A stretch of DNA of 60,188 bases from an uncultured Ruminococcus sp. GTDB lineage: Bacteria; Bacillota; Clostridia; Oscillospirales; Ruminococcaceae. The notes beneath the pieces are model-generated. The model was not told where the DNA came from and made no database searches. It saw only the letters and a list, made by a program, of their open reading frames with translations. The stretch lies in the NCBI GenBank assembly GCA_910579955.1, contig CAJTWE010000014.1, forward strand, positions 1 through 60,188, read 5' to 3'. A program made the position numbers and the translations under genes. Positions 54,276-60,188 of this stretch are shown here, piece by piece; position 1 is the first letter of the stretch; each line of letters opens with the position of its first letter.

Positions 54276-55064
54276 ATGTGCAGAAAACTCGGAGTGCCAA
54301 GAAGTCTTGTTTATTATAAGAAAAAGGCAAGAAAAATTGACAGCGATCTTGAAAACGCAGTTATTGAGATATTCAGAAAAAGCCGTAATAATTACGGCTC
54401 AAGGAAGATAAAAATTGAACTTGCCAAGAGAAACATCACTGCTTCAAAGGGTCGAATACGACGTATTATGGACAAATACGGGCTGGTATCAAATTATACG
54501 ATAAAGCAGTTCAAGGTTCATAGAACATCGTGTAATGAGGAAAAAATCGAGAATAAGGTTGACAGAAAATTCAACGACCGGGAGTATCTTGAAGTGGTAA
54601 TAAGCGATCTTACATACGTGAGAGTGCGGGATAAATGGTGTTATATCTGCATTCTGATCGATTTGTTTAACCGTGAAATTATTGGTTATTCAGCCGGTAA
54701 AAATAAGGACGCTCACCTTGTTTACGACGCTTTTCTGAGCAGTAGCGTGAATCTTTCAAAGGTGAAGATATTCCATACTGACAGAGGAAATGAATTTAAA
54801 AATAAGCTGATTGACGATCTTGTCGACGCTTTTAAAATTACAAGATCGCTGAGTCATAAGGGCTGTCCTTACGATAACGCCGTTGCCGAAGCTACATACA
54901 AAATTTTCAAAACTGAATTTGTTATGAATAAAACTTTTGATTCTCTTGATCAATTAAAATTTCAACTCGCTGATTATGTTCATTGGTTCAATAATTTTCG
55001 CATCCACGGCTCTCTCGGTTATCTTTCTCCGGTTCAATTTAAAGCTTGCTGTTCGGCTAAATAA
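54276..55064 (+). CDS. IS3 OrfB (DDE transposase)
   Basis: The frame is open from just after the orfA slippery site; the ATG shown is at 54276. Catalytic residues are visible: Asp in VISDLTYVRV, Asp in IFHTDRGNEF and Glu in NAVAEATYKIFKTE, spaced as in rve-type integrase cores of IS3 elements. N-terminal HTH_21-like part (AMCRKLGVPRSLVYYKKKA). All motifs intact, so the element is potentially mobile. The product probably works as an OrfAB fusion. Confidence 0.92.
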   Translation: MCRKLGVPRSLVYYKKKARKIDSDLENAVIEIFRKSRNNYGSRKIKIELAKRNITASKGRIRRIMDKYGLVSNYTIKQFKVHRTSCNEEKIENKVDRKFNDREYLEVVISDLTYVRVRDKWCYICILIDLFNREIIGYSAGKNKDAHLVYDAFLSSSVNLSKVKIFHTDRGNEFKNKLIDDLVDAFKITRSLSHKGCPYDNAVAEATYKIFKTEFVMNKTFDSLDQLKFQLADYVHWFNNFRIHGSLGYLSPVQFKACCSAK

Positions 55065-55087
55065 TTTCTGTCCTATTTGGGGTTGAC

Positions 55088-55617
55088 AATTCAAGTGTGC
55101 AGTAACTACTTTTCCAAACATACTTAATAATGCGGAATTGATTTTGACTCCTTGCGATGCAAAGGTGTCTTCCAAGGAACAGGCAGACTTGACTGCAAAG
55201 CAAGATATTACCCTTTACATCGGATTGGACGGCCGAGTGACAACTGCACCTGCATGGCTGGACGGTTTCGAGCTTTCTCGCAGTGCAGTAACTACCAGCA
55301 ATGATGTTACATTCAATTTGTATACGAAAACGCTGAAAGCTGGTGAGAGTGTTACTCTCGGTGCGAACGGACAATCTGCAAGCTGTATGAATTATATTGT
55401 CATAGCATCGGATGCTAAATTGCCCATTCGTGGAGATGTCAATGCGGACGGAAAATTTGATATTGCGGATGTTGTATTGCTCCAGAAATGGCTGCTTGCT
55501 GTACCTGATACTCAGCTTGCAGACTGGCAAACAGGCGATCTTTGCGAGGACGGGAAGCTTAATGTGTTCGATTTGGCATTAATGAAAAGAGATTTAATTG
55601 AGAATTTGAATAATTAG
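55088..55617 (+). pseudogene. Pectate lyase C-terminal part with dockerin
   Basis: After the IS the frame QFKCAVTTFPNILNNAELIL continues through a beta module (DITLYIGLDGRVTTAPAWLD) to a type I dockerin (GDVNADGKFDIADVVLLQKW, then GDLCEDGKLNVFDLALMKRD). It lacks a start and is not expressed with the N-terminal half. The dockerin closely resembles that of the LRR protein at 9019 (WLLAVPDTQLADW versus WLLAVPDANLANW), so both proteins were probably parts of the same cohesin system. Confidence 0.87.
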
Positions 55618-55676
55618 AGCTTGTTATTCTAAGTCTATAGTCCGTTGATACAATTTAATATTAGCATAAAAAAGAA

Positions 55677-55716
55677 CCCTCCGCAGAATTTATACTAATT
55701 TCTGCGGAGGGTTTGA
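55677..55716 (+). terminator. Terminator after the pectate lyase gene
   Basis: CCCTCCGCAGAA (55677-55688) pairs perfectly with TTCTGCGGAGGG (55700-55711), followed by TTTG. Confidence 0.85.
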
Positions 55717-55723
55717 TTGTTTA

Positions 55724-55746
55724 ATTATTATTATTATTATTATTAT
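55724..55746 (+). repeat. ATT trinucleotide tract
   Basis: About 7.7 tandem ATT units upstream of the promoter at 55833. Such tracts can vary in length by slippage; distance to the promoter (about 90 bp) makes a regulatory effect uncertain. Confidence 0.7.
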
Positions 55747-55832
55747 GATTATATTTATAGTATCAAGTTCGCTTTTTCACAGAGCATCTTATTCCGGCAC
55801 TGTTGGCACCGCAAAATCAAATATTTTCATGG

Positions 55833-55862
55833 TTGACTTTTTCAATATGCGAGTGGTATAAT
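55833..55862 (+). promoter_or_regulatory. Promoter of the VOC gene
   Basis: TTGACT (55833-55838), 18 bp and TATAAT (55857-55862). Confidence 0.75.
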
Positions 55863-55919
55863 GAGAGTAATCAGAAGGGAGTTAAGAACTTTGACAATTG
55901 GAATTTATGGAGGTAATGT

Positions 55920-56330
55920 ATGAAGTTAGATGGGTTTGGACTATTGGTTAATGATATGGCAGGAATGATTCGATTTTATAGAGATGTGCTTGGATTTGAG
56001 ATTAAGGAAGCGGAAGATACGGGAAATGTATATCTCGTAAAAGATGGAACCTTGTTTCTGTTGTATGGCAGGAAAGACTTTGAGAAGATGACAAATTATC
56101 AGTACGATTATATCAAAGGGTTAAATGGTCATTTTGAAATTGCGCTTTATGTTGATACATTTGAAGATGTGGATGCTGCATTTATACATACAGTGGAAAA
56201 TGGTGCCACACCAGTGTTGGAGCCCACAACGGAACCGTGGGGACAGCGAACCTGCTATATTGCTGATCCGGAAGGTAGCCTGATTTAGATAGGCTCATGG
56301 AATAAGCCATACGTAGAGAAGAATTTATAA
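55920..56330 (+). pseudogene. VOC/glyoxalase-fold protein with in-frame TAG near the C-terminus
   Basis: The ATG at 55920 follows GGAGGT. The protein shows the paired beta-alpha-beta modules of the vicinal oxygen chelate fold (FYRDVLGFEIKEAEDTG, FEIALYVDTFEDVDAAF, CYIADPEGSLI). TAG at 56286-56288 cuts it at 122 residues. In frame after it come IGSWNKPYVEKNL and TAA at 56328. Relatives end DPEGNLIEIGSW, so the stop replaces a Glu that is normally a metal ligand. The truncated product may be inactive. Function of the parent (resistance or isomerase-type) unknown. Confidence 0.72.
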
Positions 56331-56353
56331 ATTCTAACTTATTTTACTATGTT

Positions 56354-56686
56354 TTATTCCTTTGCACAGCTGCACTTGTAAGACGTACCCCACCGCTCCA
56401 TCGCGTCCAGAATCGGCATCATGCTTTGTCCCAAATCGGTGAGCGTATACTCCACTCTTGGCGGAACTTCGGGAAAGACTTCTCTTGTCAAGATACCGTT
56501 CTCCTCCATATCACGCAGATTTGAAGTCAGGACTTTTTGCGAGATTCCTGTTACAGACTTTTTCAGTTCTCCGAAACGTTTTGTACCACTTCTCAAATCA
56601 CGAAGAATCAGTACCTTCCATTTATCACCGATCAGCATCAGTGTTGTTTCCACCGGACAAGCCGGAAGTTCTGTTTTAATTGCCAT
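56354..56686 (-). CDS. HxlR-family transcriptional regulator
   Basis: The product is 110 residues from the ATG at 56686 (GAAAGGAAAA upstream). It has the HxlR/DUF24 pattern: PVETTLMLIGDKWKVLILRD, GTKRFGELKKSVTGISQKVL, PPRVEYTLTDLGQSMMPIL, with Cys near both ends (ACPVE and CSCAKE) that may act as a redox switch. It diverges from the MBL-fold gene at 56961 across an intergenic region that contains a GTTACC-N4-GGTAAC palindrome, so it probably controls that gene and itself. Confidence 0.9.
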   Translation of the reverse strand: MAIKTELPACPVETTLMLIGDKWKVLILRDLRSGTKRFGELKKSVTGISQKVLTSNLRDMEENGILTREVFPEVPPRVEYTLTDLGQSMMPILDAMERWGTSYKCSCAKE

Positions 56687-56814
56687 AATAATTTTCCTTT
56701 CACCTTTTAATAGTATCAATTTGGATGTAATATTCTTATAGATACATTTTAGCATATCTGCGACAAAAAATCAATAAAAATTTTTTCAGCAAATTCTTCC
56801 CGAAATACCGCAAA

Positions 56815-56882
56815 GGTTACCTTCTGGTAACTATACCACAAAAAAGTGTCTACTTTACAAATGAAAATAGCTGTGTTATCAT
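56815..56882 (+). promoter_or_regulatory. HxlR-type operator and promoter of the MBL-fold gene
   Basis: GTTACC-TTCT-GGTAAC (56816-56831) is a perfect palindrome, of the form bound by HxlR-type regulators. TTTACA (56854-56859), 17 bp and TATCAT (56877-56882) follow, so the operator lies just upstream of the -35. Confidence 0.7.
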
Positions 56883-56960
56883 AGAATCAAGGAAAGAGAT
56901 ACAGCGCTGAAATCTCCCGAAAAAACAAATCAACCAAACCATTTTCAGGAGGAATTTATC

Positions 56961-57752
56961 ATGAACAAGAATACATTTACAGCAGTGAAGCTTGCAAAGG
57001 GCGAAATGAACGTTTACGACTTCGGAGCAGTGAAACTCCATGCTTACAAGACCAACGACTTTATTGACGATGAAGTTTTTATCTTAGAGAAGAACGGAAA
57101 AGCTGTCGTGATCGAATCTCCCTGCTTTTTCGATAACAACACAGAACTTGCAGAGTATTTGAAAGATCTTGAAGTCGAGGGAATCCTCGTTGCTTACCAC
57201 GGTGCAGGAGCAACATTCCTGCCGGATATTCCAAAGTATGCAACACAGAATGCGGTAGATTATTCTGCAAACGGCGGCGGAAAGGCTCTCATCAATAACT
57301 TCACAGCAGCATTCGGTGAGATTTTTGATAATTCTGTTCACCAGATTACAAATATCATTGCAGAAGGAAAAGTCACTATTGCCGGCATTGATTTTATCAT
57401 CAAGCAGACCGCAGATGCTTTTGATGTAGAAATCCCTACAATCAACGCAGTTTATACCCATATGCTTGGTCACGATTGCCACTCTATCGTTGCAGGCGCA
57501 GGTCATGCAGATGCTATTGTTGCACAGCTGAACGACTATATTGCAAAGGGCTACGACTTGATTTTGACTTCTCACTATACTCCGGAGGATTTGAAGGACG
57601 CTCAAACAAAGATTGACTATCTGGAAAACCTGAAATCAATTGCTGAAAAATGTGCAGATGCAGACGCATTCAAGGCAGAGGTCCAGAAACAGTATCCGAA
57701 TTACAGTGGTGGAAATTATCTTGATATGACAGCAGGATTTTTCTTCGCATAA
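56961..57752 (+). CDS. MBL-fold-like hydrolase under HxlR control
   Basis: The protein is 263 residues with AGGAGG before the ATG. The overall plan is a metallo-beta-lactamase-like sandwich (VFILEKNGKAVVIESPCFFD, YTHMLGHDCHSIVAG, DLILTSHYTPEDL), but the canonical HxHxDH motif is not seen, so metal binding is doubtful or altered. There is no signal peptide. The divergent HxlR regulator and shared operator suggest induction by a redox or electrophile signal. The substrate is unknown. Confidence 0.7.
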   Translation: MNKNTFTAVKLAKGEMNVYDFGAVKLHAYKTNDFIDDEVFILEKNGKAVVIESPCFFDNNTELAEYLKDLEVEGILVAYHGAGATFLPDIPKYATQNAVDYSANGGGKALINNFTAAFGEIFDNSVHQITNIIAEGKVTIAGIDFIIKQTADAFDVEIPTINAVYTHMLGHDCHSIVAGAGHADAIVAQLNDYIAKGYDLILTSHYTPEDLKDAQTKIDYLENLKSIAEKCADADAFKAEVQKQYPNYSGGNYLDMTAGFFFA

Positions 57753-57771
57753 AGAAAATCATAACAATAAT

Positions 57772-57800
57772 GGGGCTGTCGAGTATTTCGGCAGTCCCTA
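57772..57800 (+). terminator. Weak terminator after the MBL-fold gene
   Basis: GGGGCTGTCG (57772-57781) pairs with CGGCAGTCCC (57789-57798) with one mismatch and one G-U. Confidence 0.5.
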
Positions 57801-57819
57801 TTTATAAAGGAGAACTTTC

Positions 57820-58458
57820 ATGAAATACACGGATTATTTTGCATACTTAGTCAATGAAATTCATACGGTTATCGCAGCAACCACAGATGAAAACGGACTG
57901 CCGGTTACCTGCGCCATTGACATCATGGATTTTGATGAAAACGGACTTTATTTTCTCACAGCAAAGGGCAAGAATTTTTATCAAAGACTGAAATCGAATC
58001 AGTACATTGCGTTTACCGGAATGAAAGGCGAGGATACCATGTCACGAGTTGCGTTGTCTGTTCGTGGCATTGTAAAGGAAGTTGGAGCAGAACTTCTTCC
58101 AAGATTATTTGCAAAAAATCCGTATATGCATGAAATTTACCCAACAGAACAGTCACGACAGGCTTTGACAGTGTTTCAGATTTTCAGCGGAACAGGGGAG
58201 TGGTTTGATTTATCCAAAAAGCCGATTGAACGTGCAAGCTTTGCTTTTGGAACTGCAAATCAATCTGAACAAGGCTATTTCATTCGTGAGAATTGCATCA
58301 GCTGTGGGAATTGTCTGTCTGTTTGTCCGCAGAGTTGTATTGATACAAGTAGCGTTCCGGCAGTCATTCGTCAGGAAAATTGTCTGCACTGTGGAAACTG
58401 CCAAAAAGCTTGTCCTGTAAATGCAGTAGAAAGAAGGGCTTGCTATGACGCAGAATGA
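57820..58458 (+). CDS. Pyridoxamine 5'-phosphate oxidase-like flavoprotein fused to 2[4Fe-4S] ferredoxin
   Basis: The protein is 212 residues with AGGAGA before the ATG. Residues 1-145 have the split-barrel FMN-binding pattern (VIAATTDENGLPVTCAIDIM, LYFLTAKGKNFYQRLKSN). Residues 155-205 carry two clusters: CISCGNCLSVCP and CLHCGNCQKACP. It probably shuttles electrons between ferredoxin centres and FMN. The 3' end overlaps the truncated macrodomain gene by 14 bp, so they were once an operon. Confidence 0.88.
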   Translation: MKYTDYFAYLVNEIHTVIAATTDENGLPVTCAIDIMDFDENGLYFLTAKGKNFYQRLKSNQYIAFTGMKGEDTMSRVALSVRGIVKEVGAELLPRLFAKNPYMHEIYPTEQSRQALTVFQIFSGTGEWFDLSKKPIERASFAFGTANQSEQGYFIRENCISCGNCLSVCPQSCIDTSSVPAVIRQENCLHCGNCQKACPVNAVERRACYDAE

Positions 58459-58858
58459 AAAGCTTTTATTTCTGATAAAATGTTTGTTATCAGAAAATCC
58501 ACGCTATCAAAATATTGATATACCAACTAATCAAACAGAGCAGTTTAAATTATTCCGCAGTCTTGTCAATATCCGTCCGCCAAAGTCTGTTTCAGATGAA
58601 TTTCTGCAAGTACAAGATGCATATTTGCAAGAAGAAATTGCTAAAAAGGGCATTACAGATATTGCCGATTTACAGCCAATTTCGGAAAATATTTATCTCT
58701 GGAAAGGCGACATTACAACACTGAAATGCGGTGCAATCGTGAACGCAGCAAATTCGCAGATGCTGGGATGTTTTCAGCCGTGTCACGCTTGTATTGACAA
58801 TGCGATACCATTCTCAATCACACAGAGTTGTATGCAGTCAAGAATGGCACATGGTTGA
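58445..58858 (+). pseudogene. Zn-macrodomain protein, truncated copy
   Basis: The frame matches the first 120 residues of the intact gene at 59302: EKLLFLIKCLLSENPRYQNI, LYLWKGDITTL-like IYLWKGDITTLKCGAIVNAA and GCFQPCHACIDNAI. Then similarity stops and an unrelated tail (PFSITQSCMQSRMAHG) ends at TGA. The rest of the macrodomain, including the second part of the ADP-ribose pocket, is missing. The HTH gene that follows begins at the same point, so an insertion or deletion joined the two. Confidence 0.78.
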
Positions 58859-59298
58859 TGCACTTACGGTATAGGTGGAGTTTTGTTGAGCGTTCTGCCC
58901 CGCCACATGAACAGTTGAGATACTATCGAAATTTCAGAGGGCTGTTAGGAAAAGAGCTTGCCGCTCTGATAGGCGTCAACCACGCAACGATTGTAAATTA
59001 TGAAAATCTAAAATCCCCATTTGATTATAACAACGCAATCAAGATAGCCGAGGTGCTTCAGATTAAAAAAGAATTACTTTTCGATGACTTTAACAAATTT
59101 ATTGATTATCCATATCATCAGAAGCTGAAAGAGGTACGGACAGAACTACATATGACACAGGTTGAATTTGCTGCATTTTCTGGTATCAATCGTTCTACCC
59201 TCTCGGCTTGGGAACAAGGAACTTGGATACCGACCAGAGAGAATTACATATTATTAGCAGAAGCATTTAGAAAGGCTTCGGGAATAAAGGAGGATTGA
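58858..59298 (+). CDS. Double-HTH XRE-type protein, probably 5'-chimeric
   Basis: I take the ATG at 58858 (146 residues), but no ribosome site is visible and the true 5' end may be lost. Two HTH motifs can be read: LLGKELAALIGVNHATIVNY (about 32-51) and MTQVEFAAFSGINRSTLSAW (about 98-117), each followed by a WEQG or YEN-type turn. It sits between two macrodomain reading frames and ends 3 bp before the intact one. It may be a relocated regulator fragment; whether it is expressed is unclear. Confidence 0.5.
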   Translation: MHLRYRWSFVERSAPPHEQLRYYRNFRGLLGKELAALIGVNHATIVNYENLKSPFDYNNAIKIAEVLQIKKELLFDDFNKFIDYPYHQKLKEVRTELHMTQVEFAAFSGINRSTLSAWEQGTWIPTRENYILLAEAFRKASGIKED

Positions 59299-59301
59299 GC
59301 C

Positions 59302-60084
59302 ATGACACATAGCGAAAAAAGATTATATCTGATTAAAGAATTATTGTCAGAAATGCCGCAATATAGGGATATGGACATCCCAGACAATGCAGAGGAACAG
59401 AAACGGCTTCTTAGAAGTCTTATGAATATCCGCTCCCCTCGTCCGATTGGGACTGAATTTCTCAAGGTGCAGGACGAGTATCTAAATGAGGAAGTCAAGG
59501 AAAAAGGCGTTACTGATTGTGATACTTTACCCGTATCCCCCATAAATAACCGCCTTGTCCTTTGGCGTGGTGATATTACCACATTAAAGATAGATGCGAT
59601 TGTAAACGCCGCTAACAGTGCTTTAAGGGGATGTTTCGTACCTTGCCACTCTTGCGTGGACAACATCATTCACAGCGTTAGCGGTATCCAGTTGCGTTTG
59701 GCTTGCGATGAGCTGATGACAGAGCAGGGATATGACGAACCGACAGGAAAAGCAAAAATTACGCCTGCTTTCAATCTCCCATGCAGCTATGTACTTCACA
59801 CAGTCGGACCGATTGTATCGGGCATTTTAACAAAAAAACATTGTGAACAGCTTGCTGATTGCTATAAATCTTGTTTGGAATTGGCATCTGATAAAGGTTT
59901 AAAGAGTATTGCCTTTTGCTGTATTTCCACAGGGGAATTTCATTTTCCGCAGAAAAAAGCAGCTGAAATTGCGGTAAAGACGGTTACTGATTTTTTGCAG
60001 ACGGATACACAGATAGAAAAGGTAGTCTTTAATGTTTTCAAGCAAGATGATTACGATATTTACAAAGAGATTTTGCATATTTGA
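59302..60084 (+). CDS. Zn-dependent macrodomain protein (ADP-ribosyl hydrolase)
   Basis: The protein is 260 residues with AAAGGAGG before the ATG. A 70-residue helical N-terminus is followed by a macrodomain: LVLWRGDITTLKIDAIVNAA, then GCFVPCHSCVDNIIHSVSG with the Cys/His set of zinc-containing macrodomains, and ISTGEFHFPQKKAAEIAV. Zn-macro proteins of Firmicutes remove ADP-ribose from proteins, often partnered with a SirTM ADP-ribosyltransferase and lipoyl carrier; those partners are not in this window. All motifs appear intact. Confidence 0.88.
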   Translation: MTHSEKRLYLIKELLSEMPQYRDMDIPDNAEEQKRLLRSLMNIRSPRPIGTEFLKVQDEYLNEEVKEKGVTDCDTLPVSPINNRLVLWRGDITTLKIDAIVNAANSALRGCFVPCHSCVDNIIHSVSGIQLRLACDELMTEQGYDEPTGKAKITPAFNLPCSYVLHTVGPIVSGILTKKHCEQLADCYKSCLELASDKGLKSIAFCCISTGEFHFPQKKAAEIAVKTVTDFLQTDTQIEKVVFNVFKQDDYDIYKEILHI

Positions 60085-60135
60085 ATATTTCAGCACTTCC
60101 GTATATGATGAAATTAAGAAATGGAGGTGTTGTTT

Positions 60136-60188
60136 ATGAGAGAAAAGAAAAATCATTTGTATGTGGATAGCCAAGAAAGAACATTGCT
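60136..60188 (+). CDS. Start of a small conserved protein, cut by the window edge
   Basis: ATG at 60136 with GGAGGTG upstream opens MREKKNHLYVDSQERTL to the end of the window. This start resembles a small conserved protein common in mobile elements of Clostridia. Only 17 codons are visible. Confidence 0.55.
   Translation, partial: MREKKNHLYVDSQERTL

Larger units (their letters stand above)
53878..55087 (+). mobile_element. IS3-family insertion sequence
   Basis: About 1.21 kb carrying orfA and orfB. The ends are imperfect inverse copies: the left has AAATTGGACA and the right, read inversely, AAATAGGACA, with GTC near each tip. AAT occurs on both sides (53875-53877 and 55088-55090), a candidate 3-bp target duplication. 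It splits the pectate lyase gene. Exact ends are uncertain by a base or two. Confidence 0.8.

Noticed and set aside
55083..55111. TTGACA at the right IS end as an outward promoter for the dockerin fragment
   Set aside because: No -10 element at 16-18 bp, and the downstream fragment has no start or ribosome site.
29226..56288. Genetic-code change making UAG/UAA sense throughout the window
   Set aside because: Many clearly intact genes here end at UAA or UAG at the expected place (for example agrB and the Mor gene), so general reassignment does not fit. The individual interruptions are kept as a finding.
1..60188. CRISPR array, tRNA or rRNA genes
   Set aside because: I saw no regularly spaced repeats and no cloverleaf or rRNA-like stretches; the short direct repeats present are regulator or transposase sites.

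Overview
The window looks like accessory, mobile-element-rich chromosome from an anaerobic gut Firmicute close to Ruminococcus (Oscillospiraceae). The evidence is AT-rich DNA with strong AGGAGG-type ribosome sites, type I dockerin modules in several secreted proteins, BspA-type leucine-rich surface proteins, a dockerin-bearing pectate lyase, ferredoxins, a DUF134/NifX-type protein and an agr-type peptide quorum-sensing locus. I saw no tRNA, rRNA or CRISPR array.

Layout. 1-4.1 kb: a phage-like replication block on the minus strand (DNA polymerase I-type protein cut by the window edge, a Cys-cluster protein, a coiled-coil protein, an SNF2 helicase, an HTH regulator whose promoter overlaps a palindrome). 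4.5-10.4 kb: a secreted operon (CBM/TSP3/dockerin/zincin protein, a sortase-anchored LRR protein, an LRR-dockerin protein) behind paired LytTR-type sites. 10.4-11.8 kb: a tyrosine recombinase gene enclosed by 33-bp inverted repeats, probably an invertible segment. 11.8-15.2 kb: agrA-agrC-agrB-agrD plus a decayed second agrB; the LytTR-type site before agrD is nearly identical to the one before the secreted operon, so the peptide signal probably controls that surface/dockerin operon. 15.4-19.7 kb: a small exported protein, a lipoprotein and a three-gene MacB/FtsX-type ABC transporter. 19.8-24.3 kb: a dockerin remnant and an unrecognised three-gene set ending in a 1,055-residue protein.

24.5-30.8 kb is a probable immune island: four TIR or TIR-like proteins (one a TIR-SLOG/STALD fusion, one an MTH538-type TIR, one broken by a nonsense codon), a small two-helix membrane protein and an LrgA/LrgB holin-like pair, which together resemble a Thoeris-type NAD-signalling system. 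31-32.8 kb is a graveyard of gene fragments. 32.8-35.3 kb is one long reading frame interrupted by a single amber codon. 35.6-40.1 kb is a redox/sulfur block (CoA-disulfide reductase-rhodanese, Crp/Fnr regulator, thioredoxin, NapH-like protein, ferredoxin, DUF134-NifX), in which two promoters carry the same TGTGA-N5-TCACA palindrome at the class II activator position.

41.3-48.3 kb is a Mu-type transposable phage relic or satellite (repressor, Ner, MuA, MuB, Mor, scaffold, capsid) with no terminase, portal or tail genes visible. Its left end seems to abut a 5'-truncated ATPase/nuclease pseudogene. 48.5-50.8 kb is a large multiply broken gene. 51.3-55.6 kb is a dockerin pectate lyase gene split by an intact IS3-family element. 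55.9-60.2 kb holds a VOC protein, an HxlR regulator with its probable MBL-fold target, a flavin/ferredoxin protein and two Zn-macrodomain genes, the first truncated, with an XRE-type gene between them.
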